NCBI GenBank assembly: GCA_019914995.1
Contig: CM034127.1
Coordinates: forward strand, 12,560,269 to 12,624,268
Source: Acanthochlamys bracteata
Taxonomy: Eukaryota; Streptophyta; Magnoliopsida; Pandanales; Velloziaceae
Direction: 5' to 3'
Length of the DNA: 64,000 nt
The translations under genes and the position numbers were made by a program. The notes under the pieces are model-generated. The model saw nothing but the letters and a program-made list of their open reading frames with translations. It made no database searches and had not been told where the DNA came from. Positions 36,207 through 46,648 of this stretch are shown in pieces. Numbering within the stretch: the stretch's first letter is position 1; the number at the start of each line of letters is the position of its first letter.

Positions 36207-39200
36207 GTTACTCTGTTTTCTCGTTTCTTTCGCTTCTATGAAGAAACAAAGAAGAAAGAGAGAGGGAGAGAGAGAGAGTTTTTTTTATAGGAGTTGTTCT
36301 TGAGGGGGTTGAAGAAGAAGAAGCAGAGAGAGATGACGATTAAAAGTAATCTAATGATTTGAAGAATTATATATATACGGGAAGAAATCTCTTTTATTGA
36401 GATTTGATTAAAAAAGGGGAAGAACTTTAAATCAAATTTTCGAACAGAGAAATTAAGAAATCGAATGAAGAAGTTAAATGCAATTGCTTTTTTATTTCTT
36501 TTATTCTATTGAAGGTGAGAAGATTGGGTTGGGCTTGGGCGGGGAAGCGAATGAACGACCGGAATGGTGTTCGGTTATTCACGGGATGGAATTGGAAAAC
36601 ATGAGATAGGTGACACGGTGGACGGTTTCCTAACGCTCAAGAACATGGGCTTGGTTTATTTTCTTTCTCCTAACCGTGTTTTTCTCCCTATTATCTTACT
36701 AATCTAAATATCTAAAAACTTTATTAAACATTATTGATAGAAAATAAAGCCTAAATAATAGCACTAATATTGAGTATATATATATATATACACACAATTA
36801 AAAAACTGGATTGCAAAACATTATTGATGCCTATCTTCTATGTCGGTATATGTAGCCTTATTTGTCTAGCATATGCAAAAAACATTTTGTTGTCATCAGA
36901 AACACATTACTTTTTTAGCACTGGCTTTTCATTTGAAATTAACTTAAAAATAAAAAACTTTTAAAATAAATACTTTTAAAGAATTAATAATGTCTTGAAA
37001 AAAAATTTGTATGTATAATAATTAAAATATATAGTTTATTAATTTTTTTAATATTTAAATTTTTTTTTAAAACACTATGTAAATTGTTTTTGCATGGATA
37101 TATACGATCAAAATAAAAACTTAAAACCATATTGTTTGACATGATTTGGATTGTCATGGATTATTGATAGATATGAACTATGTGGAAGGAAGCACATACG
37201 GCTGCTGTTATATTTTATTTTAATGTGTCACATGAAACATGTCATGGAAATCTTTTAGTTTTGGTCGTATATATCCATCCAACGACATTTGTATCAAAAC
37301 TTTTAAGTGATCTTGTTTATAAGAATCTATTCTGGTTCTATTTATTGTGTAGTTTATTTTTCTTTTGTTATATTTTAATTAAGTATGCATTTTACGTGGA
37401 TTTACAAACATAAAAGTCTGTATAGCTTTTTGAAAAATGAATAAATAAAATACCGGAAAAAGATCAACGAGATGAATTATCGGCCGCTAAAAATGATGTT
37501 GACACTTGAAACAAACTTGCTCGCAGAGAAATTTACGCATTTCTTGTTACTAAATTGACATATTTTAATTACAAAAAATTTTATTTTTATCCAAACTTTA
37601 TAATTTTATTTCACAGATTTTAGTTTCTATTTCAAATTATACGTCTATTAAATTTTATTTTTATAAAATTATTTTATGCGATTAAAATAGGAAAAATATT
37701 TCTACAGCAATGTACATACATATAGTTCGTCGGATGATTTGTACTAGTTTAGGTTTTGTAGTTTTCTATATTGTATTGAAACTAGTGACTTCCACAATTT
37801 GCAAATATTTTTATATTTCAGATTAGCTTTGAAGAGGACAAACAAGACAGCTTGCTTAAAATGAACTCTTCCTACCTAACGTATTTTGTTGGACGTATAA
37901 ATTATTAAAACTTTCTATAATCAAGTTGGTTATGTTCATTGCGTTGTCTTTATATGAACTATATAAAAAGCTTGTTTATTTTCACCATAAGTGATTAAAA
38001 TATTTTTTATTAAGAATATATATTTTTGAGACTTTCTATATTTAAATTTTATAAATTTACTTCTAATAATTCATTTTTTACTCACTTCTAAGTAAGAAAA
38101 AGATTCCAAAATCTCAATAATGTTAGATATTTGTCTTTATTTGATCGTTTATTTTGTTTGAATGCGTATTGCATTTGTGCAATGACACTCTCAAATGTAC
38201 ATCAATACTTTGAGTTGCTAAAGTATTACACACTTTCAGTTTTTTCAACTAAAGGAAAAAGACTTACAATGTATTTAAATTAAAAGTAAATAAGAGTAAG
38301 TGAATTATTTACTCTCTTTTATTTTTTATTTGCAATTCCTTTATAAATAAGAGTTATTACTCTTATATAAAAAGTAATTATTTACATATATTAAAAGTGT
38401 CAGTAATTCAGAGCATTTATATATCTTTTGTAGATAAGTTTTAAAAAAATTATGGTATTTATATATATTCTTGTCTCTTTTCATGTCTATACCAAATAAT
38501 TCGTTTTTTACATTTGACCATCCAGTTACATTTAATTATAAAAATTATTAGAAATCAATTTCTGTTTTTCACTTGACTCTATTACTTACAATATCAATAA
38601 ATATATTTCATACGTTTTATAGTATTATTTACTACTTTTAATTTTCTAACCAAATAAAAATAAATATTTATTTTTTATTATTTTTATTAATATATTCAAA
38701 TAAAGTAGGAGTAAATAATTGCTCTTATTCTATAAATTCACTTTTTTGTTATTCGTATTTTTTATTTATTTTTATTTATTAATCTCGTTTCCAAATAGAT
38801 CCTCAAAAAAATTTATTTTGATGGTTAATAACGAAGTGAAATAGTTGCTTGCGATTACGTTCGCGTATAATTTCTACACGTATACTAAATTAAAACAAAA
38901 TAAAATATGAGTATAAAAATGACCAATTAAATATGTAAGCAGGTAATGATACGAAAATATTTGGAATAGTCTAACAATACAATTTCTTTATGTCTTCTAC
39001 TCCTCAACCACACCAATCATACGTGTATATTATTAGTACAACAATACTTTCATGTATCTAATCTAATAATCTTATTTTCTAGTGATTGAAACCTAATTTT
39101 AGCCATGTTATGAGCTAATAATTCCAAAGTTCCACATTCAGTTGCTGCATAATTTAGCTAAGTTTGGATCATTCTCATGATTTGATTAATTTTTGAAAAT

Positions 39201-40650
39201 AAATTATGATAACAAAAGCAACTACCTGGAAGGAGAAATTTTCATTAATAGAAGAAAAGAACCACGTCTGCAATAAATTCTTCATGAGAAATGTAATTGA
39301 GAACATGTTACGGAGCTTTAAACTTATTTTTGAAAAGTAATTTATAAAAAAAAGTTTAAATTTAAAAATGAGTTTAGTACAAAATAAATTTTATTTTATT
39401 TATTTTAAGTTAAAAAATTAAATTTAGTTTTAAAAATAAATTTTTGAAAAAAAATTGAATTAATTAATTATTTTATTTTATTTTAAAAATAAATTAAAAA
39501 TTAAAATTGAGTTTTAAATAAAAGAATTTGAGAGAGTAATCTATACGCCCTTATTTGGATGATGTTAAATGAAAGTACCTATACTTGTACGATCTAGGAA
39601 GAGTGCTTTTATGAGTCTTCTCTTCGTATATTATTTTTGTTTTTTTTGTTTTTTTTTTTTGTTTTTTGAGTTTTATGTAATATGATTATCCAGGTGTGAG
39701 GCCCACTAAAAGTACATATGCTTAGACGGGCCTATTGTAGGGCCAACATCACAAACTTACAACGTTATGGTTCTTTTGGCCCATTTCGGTTTCGCTATTT
39801 TTAAAATTGAATTCTCGTCTTTGTACTGATCCATTTCTTTTCGTGCTTTGTTTTTTAGTTCCTCTGCTTCAAACAATTGATTCAAACATCTCATATTTTT
39901 CCCTAATTGAATGCAGCATGAAAAGTTTTCGTTGTGAGGCTGTTTCTTATTTTCTATTTGAAGGAAATTTCAAGGAAGAAAGTTGTTTGCTTTGCTGGTA
40001 TAGTTTTGAAAAGGATTGATAAGCTTAGACCTGTTCTTTCCTGCTCAAGAGGTAAGAGAAAAGATCACCAGCAGACTATAGCCAAGTCTTTATTCAAATT
40101 TGATTTTGATAGTAATACCATTCACAATTATTGTTTCTTCTGTTCAATCAAACAATTATTGTTCTTCTGTTCCTTGTGACATATGTTGTAGTTGTTTTTG
40201 TTCAAGAGACTGCAGCTTTCAGCTTCTTTGAGGTCCAATATATCTAGAATTTAACTTCTTGTTAATTAACTTTTGATCATTGGCAAATTTACTTACTGCT
40301 TTTATTAGTTAATAGATATATTTGGTCGCAGCATTATGAACTTCGGCCTATCAGAAAATTGATAATTTAGAGCTTCTAGGACAATGATATTGCTGCACCA
40401 CTTGTGCTAGTCTTTCATAAAACATCATATACATATATCTTTTCATTTGCATAACGACTGCAAAGTGCATTCCATTTATTGTTCTAAAAACTCTTGTGCT
40501 TGACTAACTCTATTAGCTTCACTCCCGTCTAATTGGCATTTCCTTAAAATTTACTTGCTCTACCAGACTGTTTATAACTCGTAAGAACTAAGGTAGACAA
40601 GCCTTTTAGTCTTGAGACGCAACAGAACAAAAATAACTGATATTCTGTAT
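36207..40650. other. 4.4-kb AT-rich intergenic region between gene space and the LecRK cluster
   Basis: 36207-36520 is the 5' leader and promoter of the TauE gene (AG-rich run near 36250-36280). The rest is very AT-rich with a (TA)n run near 36775-36790 and palindromic debris around 38270-38400 and 38690-38760 that share TAAATAAGAGTAA/GAGTAAATAATT words. A decayed family B-like block lies at about 39311-39555. No coding sequence is supported. Confidence 0.5.
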
Positions 40651-40671
40651 TAAATACATCAGCTTGCCTCA

Positions 40672-40713
40672 TTGACTTCTATATATGAAAAATCCAAGTC
40701 GTAGCTCTTGACC
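40672..40713 (+). promoter_or_regulatory. candidate core promoter and W-boxes of LecRK gene 1
   Basis: TTGAC (40672-40676) is next to TATATAT at about 40680-40686, with TTGACC at 40708-40713, roughly 100-130 bases before the start codon. W-boxes (TTGAC) are WRKY targets and common upstream of defence receptors. Such short motifs occur often by chance. Confidence 0.35.
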
Positions 40714-40805
40714 CTTGCTCTGACTACGGTATCTAGTTAAGTGCTGAGAAGTATTTAGTTCCAGATTTCCTGGCACTGGTAGCACGTAAGTCGGGCAGCT
40801 AAGCC

Positions 40806-42791
40806 ATGGTTTTGAAAGTTCTTTTCTGGTTTTTCCTCCTCCTGGACGTTGCAGCCTTTGCCAATGAAGATTTCATCTTCAATGGATTCCATGCTGCGAA
40901 ACTAAGCCTGGATGGTCCTGCAGAAATCATGCCCAATGGGCTCTTGATCCTAAACAATGAGAGCATGCATCAGAAGAGCCATGCTTTCTACCCAACTCCT
41001 CTTCACTTGAAAAAGTCCCCTCTTGATATCGTCTTCTCCTTTTCCACTTTTTTTGTGTTTGCAATTGTTCCTGAATATGTCTCAATGGGCACAAGTGGAT
41101 TCACGTTTGCTGTCACCCCTTCTAAAAACTTCTCAACGGCATTTCCTAATCAATTCCTTGGCCTCTTCAATTCAAGCGATAATGGTAGTCCTGCCAATCA
41201 TGTTTTTGCAGTGGAGTTTGATACCGTGATCAACACCGATCTTGGAGATATCAATGCCAACCATATTGGTATTGATATAAATAGTGCTCGGTCCAACAAC
41301 ACCTTGACTGCAGGCTATTTTTCTAGCAACGGAGAATTCAATAACCTAAGCCTTATCAGTGGGGATCCGATGCAAGTTTGGATAGAGTATGATAGTAACT
41401 ATATGGTACTCAATGTGACATTGTCTCCTCTTTATATTCCTAAACCAACAATTCCTCTTCTATCAACAACCATAAACCTTTCAAGCATAGTATTGGATCA
41501 TGTATATGTAGGTTTCTCTTCATCTACCACCAAAATTTATTCACGTCATTGTATACTTGGATGGAGCTTCAACATAGATGGACCAGCTCAAGTTCTTGAT
41601 CTATCAAGCCTTCCTCCAGTCCCAAAAGTTAATAGAACATCTAAGACAAAACATAATAATCTGAGAATATGGTTGCCTTTCGGTTCATTAATGCTTGTGC
41701 TGGTAATTCTTGGCATCTCTAAATTCATCTTGATAAGGAGAGTGAAGTTCTTGGAGCTACTTGAGGACTGGGAAATGGATTTCAGGCCTCATAGGTTTTT
41801 ATATAAGGAGCTCTATCAAGCAACAAATGGCTTCAGGAATGAAAACCTTCTTGGTGTTGGAGGCTTTGGCAAGGTCTACAAAGGTATTCTTTCCACTTCT
41901 AAGATTGAAATTGCTGTAAAGAAAGTCTCCCATCATTCCAAACAAGGAGTTCGTGAGTTTATATCTGAGATTGCTAGTATGGGTGAGTTGCGACACCGGA
42001 ACTTGGTCCAACTCCTTGGTTACTGTCGACGTAGAGGAGAGCTACTGTTGGTCTATGACTTCATGCAAAATGGCAGCCTTGACAAATATCTTTTTGGCCA
42101 CGACAAGCCAATTCTCTCGTGGGACCAAAGACTTACAATTATCAAGGGTGTGGCGTCTGGATTGCTATATTTACATGAAGACTGGGAGCAAGTTGTTGTC
42201 CACAGAGATGTTAAGGCCAGCAATGTCTTACTCGATAGTTGTTTTAATGCAAGATTAGGTGACTTTGGTATCGCTAGGCTGTACGACCATGGAACCGATC
42301 CCAAAACCACACACGTTGTTGGTACCTTGGGATATATTGCACCAGAACTTGCCAAGTACGGAAAGGCCACTACCAGCACTGATGTCTTTGCTTTTGGAGT
42401 TTTTCTTCTTGAGGTTGCTTGTGGGAGGAGGCCAATTGACCCAACCAAGCATGCAACGGAGCATAATTTGGTGGATTGGGTATTTGATAATTGGAAAAAC
42501 GGAACAATTGTTGAGGCAAGAGACTCAAGATTAGAGACCAAGTATGTGGCAGAAGATTTGGAGATGGTGTTGAAGCTCGGGCTGCTCTGCTCACACAAAC
42601 TACCGTCAGCCAGGCCAAGCATGAGGCAGATAGTGCAGTTCCTCGATGGAAGCAGCCTTCTTCCTGATCTGTCCATGGATCACACATCTATTGGAAGTCT
42701 TGAAGGAATGCAACGCATTACTTCCTTCGACTACATAATGTCATACCCATCTTTAGTTTCCCGTACGCAATCATCTTCTGATACTTGTTGA
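40806..42791 (+). CDS. L-type lectin-domain receptor kinase (LecRK), copy 1
   Basis: Intronless 661-residue plasma-membrane receptor kinase, the usual LecRK layout. Signal peptide 1 to about 19 (MVLKVLFWFFLLLDVAAFA), legume-lectin ectodomain from EDFIFNGFHAAKLSLDG to GWSFNIDG (about 20-265), membrane helix about 288-312 (IWLPFGSLMLVLVILGISKF), then a kinase domain. The kinase has GVGGFG (350-355), IAVKK lysine, HRD (466-468) followed by VKASNVLL, DFG (486-488) and GTLGYIAPEL, so an RD-type active kinase is expected. The C-terminus has MRQIVQFLDG and ends QSSSDTC. LecRKs sense extracellular ligands such as eATP, NAD or lipids and feed immune and hormone signalling; ligand here is unknown. It is closest to copy 2 at 49.7 kb. 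All key residues are intact. Confidence 0.95.
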   Translation: MVLKVLFWFFLLLDVAAFANEDFIFNGFHAAKLSLDGPAEIMPNGLLILNNESMHQKSHAFYPTPLHLKKSPLDIVFSFSTFFVFAIVPEYVSMGTSGFTFAVTPSKNFSTAFPNQFLGLFNSSDNGSPANHVFAVEFDTVINTDLGDINANHIGIDINSARSNNTLTAGYFSSNGEFNNLSLISGDPMQVWIEYDSNYMVLNVTLSPLYIPKPTIPLLSTTINLSSIVLDHVYVGFSSSTTKIYSRHCILGWSFNIDGPAQVLDLSSLPPVPKVNRTSKTKHNNLRIWLPFGSLMLVLVILGISKFILIRRVKFLELLEDWEMDFRPHRFLYKELYQATNGFRNENLLGVGGFGKVYKGILSTSKIEIAVKKVSHHSKQGVREFISEIASMGELRHRNLVQLLGYCRRRGELLLVYDFMQNGSLDKYLFGHDKPILSWDQRLTIIKGVASGLLYLHEDWEQVVVHRDVKASNVLLDSCFNARLGDFGIARLYDHGTDPKTTHVVGTLGYIAPELAKYGKATTSTDVFAFGVFLLEVACGRRPIDPTKHATEHNLVDWVFDNWKNGTIVEARDSRLETKYVAEDLEMVLKLGLLCSHKLPSARPSMRQIVQFLDGSSLLPDLSMDHTSIGSLEGMQRITSFDYIMSYPSLVSRTQSSSDTC

Positions 42792-43668
42792 ACTGAAACA
42801 ATTGTTAGTTAATTCTTAAAGAAAGTTGTAGCACTTTAGTTTCTCCTTTGCTTCTTACTGATCCATGTGTTATTATTTTGAGCTTCTTCTGTACTAGTGT
42901 GTTTTTTAAAAGCTGTACTTGGTTTGTATTATACAACTGAACTTTCAGACCTCCTGCTAACACATGAGGAGTAGACTAAGATTAGAAAGCAGCACATCTT
43001 TATGAAAGGAATTAAAATAACAGATTCATCTCTGGAAACAAAGAGCTTCACATCACAAACAAACAATCCGTAACATTCCGCTGAAACTCTTTCAGTAAAA
43101 CATCTCTTCTTTCACACAAATTTTTTTCTTTAATGAGAGAGGGACGTTACAAAGGAATCAGCACATAGTTTAAATAAAAACTTGTTTTACGCAGACTTGG
43201 ATTCGTGAGTCACAGGTTCGATGACCGTTCCCTTCAGCCTTTAGCTTTTCCTGTGACAAAGATGGAACGTCCTAATTCCCTTGGAGATAGGGAAGAATAA
43301 GGATACATAGTTTCGTTCAAGGATCTACAAAGAAAATGAATGTTAGTAGACCTTAAATAAGGTGATGAATTTTATGCAACGATGTTACATCGACAAACAA
43401 AATGTATGCCTCGCGCTTTTATGAGCTTCATGATCATACTAGACATTTAAGAGCTTCCGGACAACATTTCGAAAACTTCAAATTTCTAAAAATGAATAAA
43501 AAGAATAGAACTTATTGTGGACAAGAGCCATGATAAAATCAGCTGTAGACGGTGAAAGTGAACTTTGATATGTACATACGCGTACGCAATAAAGATAACA
43601 TATGTATGCAAACAAAGGAAACATACCTTCCTACCAGTTTAGTACTTGTATCTACTTTGTCAGTAGGA
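42792..43668. other. spacer between LecRK copy 1 and a LecRK pseudogene
   Basis: Probably the 3' leader of copy 1 followed by unique, moderately AT-rich DNA. A GGTTCGAT word at 43216 resembles a pol III B-box but no tRNA or SINE structure surrounds it. No gene is supported. Confidence 0.5.
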
Positions 43669-45297
43669 ATGCTCCTTCTGTCTCTCCTCGTCAGACTTGC
43701 AGTTTCCGTACAAGTGAAGAAGAGTTCATTTTCAATGGTTTTGCAAAAGCCAACTTCACTCTTACCTGGATTCCAAGCATCGATCATCTCTGACAGTCTT
43801 ATGGAGCTTACAAATGCCACACAATTGTTTCTGAAAGACGCCAGTAGATATGGCCTCACTTTTGGCATCTCTTGTAGGCTACATCCTCCTGGTGATCTAG
43901 GCAACTATCTTGGCCTTCGCAATCACTCGAACGATGGAAACACGTCTAACCACATATTTCCAGTGGAGGTAGATACCATTCAGAATCCTGAGTTCAATGA
44001 TATCGATGACAATCATCTAGGACTAGATATCAACTGCTTGATCTCAAATGACACACGGCAGTTTATTATGCGAGTGATGGAAAGGTAGAAGAACTTGAGC
44101 CTTATCAGCAGAGATCCTATGCAAGTCTGGTAGAGTATATGTAACGGACCGTTCACTTACATGTAAGTGATAGAAATGTAGGAAGGTGACTTTTGAAAGT
44201 GCTGAGAAAATGCTAGCAAATGAAAAAAGTTCTAAATATTCACTTGATTGATGGAAGTGATTGAAAAATCACAAGATCTTTAAGAATTTATAAAAAATGT
44301 TTAAACATATATAGTGTTTTAATTAAGTTCTCATTATACAGATTAAGTGCTTTTGGAAGAAAATCTTTAAAATTATTCTACTCCAATTAGTTATTTCTCA
44401 CTTTTTATGAAAATCAATTCTGAGTACTCATGGAACTTACTTCCAAGTAAGTGAACAATAGAACTCGTTTCACTCAATTTTGAAAAATCACTTCCAGCTG
44501 AATTTGGTCCAAGTGAACAAAGGCGTAAACCTTTGCCTCCTATCAATCAATATGACCAAGCCTAAAAACCCCTCTCTCGTCATCTTTCATCAATCTTTCC
44601 CAAGTACTTTTAGATCCCGTGTATGTTGGCTTCACTGCGCCTGAGAGCAATGTCCACACAAATCACTACATATATATTCTTAGATGGAGCTTTAAGATTA
44701 TTGGTCGGGCTCCTGCTTTTAAACCTTTCAAACCTTCCCCCAATTCCTCGGAGAACTATCAGACATGAATCAATGGTTCGACTTGTTCGGTTGGCAGTAA
44801 ATGTAACAACAGTGATGCTTATTTCAGTTTTTACTGCTGGATACTTGATTACCATGAAGAACAAGTTTGCGGAGTTGCTGAAGATTGGAGGACTACATCC
44901 TTCATCGATTCAAGTACAAAGACCTTTGTACTGCATCTAATGGATTTTCTGATAAAAAGCTTCTTGGAAGAAGAGGCTTCGGCAGTGTGTCCAAAGGTGT
45001 TTTGCCAAAATCCAAGACAGAAGTTGCTGTCAAGTGATTCTCATGATTCTAGGCAATGAATAAGAAATTGGTACTAAAACTGGGACTGATTTGCTGCCAT
45101 CCCCTGAATTCTGCTACGCCAAGCATGAGGCAAGTGTTGCAGTTCCTGGACGGCGAAATGTGCCTCTTTCTGAGATTTTACCTGTTCCAGTGAACTCAGA
45201 ATTATTAGCCTGATTAAAAGATGATGGATTTGTCAACTACGTTATATCATACTCTTCATCAACAGCAACCAAATCAGTCATTTCAGGTGGCCGATGA
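43669..45297 (+). pseudogene. LecRK pseudogene 1 (kinase core deleted, MITE inserted)
   Basis: Recognisable LecRK pieces in several frames: a signal-peptide-like start (MLLLSLLVRLAVSV), EEEFIFNGFAKANFTLTW, then a gap of about 50 residues, then lectin sequence GDLGNYLGLRNHSNDGNTSN with VEVDTIQNPEFNDIDDNHLG, stops within NLSLISRDPMQVW. A 381-base MITE splits the lectin domain at 44145-44525, after which INMTKPKNPS resumes. The transmembrane part and juxtamembrane LLGRRGFGSV follow in shifted frames to FSHDSRQ (about 45050). The sequence then jumps straight to KLVLKLGLICCHPLNSATPS near the C-terminus, so the HRD and DFG motifs are gone (roughly 240 codons lost). It ends SVISGGR and a stop at 45295-45297. 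The C-terminal motifs match the minus-strand gene at 62 kb rather than its plus-strand neighbours. Confidence 0.9.
44145..44525 (+). mobile_element. Tourist-like MITE inserted in LecRK pseudogene 1
   Basis: Homology to the lectin domain stops just before this segment and resumes just after. TAA lies on both flanks (44142-44144 and 44526-44528). Ends are imperfect inverted repeats: CGGACCGTTCACTTA on the left and, reversed, CGCCTTTGTTCACTTGG on the right. Further inverted GTTCACTTAC/GTAAGTGAAC pairs and AAAATCAC words lie inside. No coding capacity. TAA and these ends fit a PIF/Harbinger-derived element. Confidence 0.65.
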
Positions 45298-45581
45298 TTT
45301 AGGCCTAACTCATGCCATATAGTGTTGCCTTTATGTTACCGCGAAACTTTGTCATGCACTAGTTATTTATCAAACCACGCTGCTTTTTATTTCTAGAATG
45401 GGTTCTATTAAAAGTTCCAATAAAAAGAGATAAGCTGTTTGCGTCGTATGGAATCTTTCAAACAATGTCTAGAACAGCCGGATGACAACCGTAACGGTGA
45501 GAATAAAGATAAAACTATTACAGGATTGCCACTAGTTTTTGCAAATACCAATTTGGCCCAAACAGTTCTGAGAATAATATG

Positions 45582-45808
45582 GGAGCGTTGGTGCTTATAA
45601 ATAAAACTTTTTAAAAATTGAAAATAATTTTATTTTTTTTATCTTTAAAAAAAAATATGTAATAAAAAATCTCACTATGTAGAATTTTCTACGCTTTCTA
45701 AATTTTAAATAAAATTTTTAAATACTTATAAAATATATATTGAAAAACGTAAAATAAAAAATTTAAAAAATGTTTATATGAAACGCTCAACCAAACGGGC
45801 TCTTCAGT
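45582..45808 (+). repeat. AT-rich MITE, family A
   Basis: Starts GGGAGCGTTGGTGCTTATAA and ends GAAACGCTCAACCAAACGGG, giving inverted ends. The core includes ATGTAATAAAAAATC, AATTTTCTACGCTTTCTAAA and TATAAAATATATATTGAAAA, the same order as copy 10977. Confidence 0.65.
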
Positions 45809-45834
45809 TGTTATAGAGAGAATCATGAGTTATG

Positions 45835-46643
45835 TGTTGGAGATATACAACTCCGAAGAAGTTAACCAAGATAAGACATCTGAAGGATCCGATCTATACA
45901 CTAAAAAGCTCAATTTAATCCAAAAGTTTAAGCAAATAGATTATAAAACTCTAGTATATTGATCTCCTTCTCATCTTATCTTTATTCAATATGAGATTAA
46001 TCCACTCATTTTTAACCCAATAATTTCCCCTTCAAGAGTGAGTCACCAATATTTTCTCCTCATCCGAGCACCCTATCCCGCACCAATTACGTTGATCGCT
46101 CAGAATCCCAGCAATTTGATTTTGAGCATCGTTATCGCACATCAAGAGCCATTCATCAGAATCCAATTTGCTCCGAATTTTTACTCATATTTTGCGAAAG
46201 CCCATGTGAGTCACACTGCTCTTAACCTGATCATCGCACTATCAATTACAGCTATAACATGCGTCGATCACTGCACCTGCGTACTGTCTGCGTAACTAAG
46301 AGCTAGCTATTAGAGTCCAATTTGTTCCGAATTCTTGCTCACATCTTACGGAAGTCCTATGTGAGTCACATTGCTGTTAATCTGTTCACCCACTATCAGT
46401 GAGAGCTACTACATGCATCGAATTTTCTGCCAAACTATCGGCTCTGATACCACTGTTGAGAAAATATAACACCGGAGGAGATTAATCAAGATAAGACACC
46501 TGAAAGGTCGGTCCATACACTAAAAAATTTAATCCAACCTAAAAACTTAAACAAATAGGTTATAGAACTCTCTATTATATTAATTCTTTTCTTATCTTAT
46601 TTTTATTCAATATGAGACTAATTGACTTATTTTTAATCCAACA
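45835..46643 (-). mobile_element. complete TRIM (terminal-repeat retrotransposon in miniature), copy A
   Basis: An 809-base non-coding LTR element on the minus strand. Its two direct terminal repeats are 45835-46022 (188 bases, 3' LTR) and 46454-46643 (190 bases, 5' LTR, TGTTGG...CAACA). A primer binding site reading TGGTATCAGAGCC on the minus strand (46440-46452) lies one base inside the 5' LTR and matches the 3' end of initiator methionine tRNA. A purine tract (GAAGGGGAAA on the minus strand) abuts the 3' LTR. The host target TTATG is duplicated perfectly at 45830-45834 and 46644-46648. The inner region is about 430 bases and holds a tandem duplication of period 155 bases (motif CCGAATT... 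at 46172 and 46327). No gag or pol. Confidence 0.9.
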
Positions 46644-46648
46644 TTATG

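Noticed and set aside
42053-42687. Long minus-strand open frames inside LecRK copy 1
   Set aside because: Antisense of the conserved kinase domain; the same happens in the other copies.
43211-43235. GGTTCGAT word like a pol III B-box
   Set aside because: No A-box at the right distance and no cloverleaf; not a tRNA or SINE.
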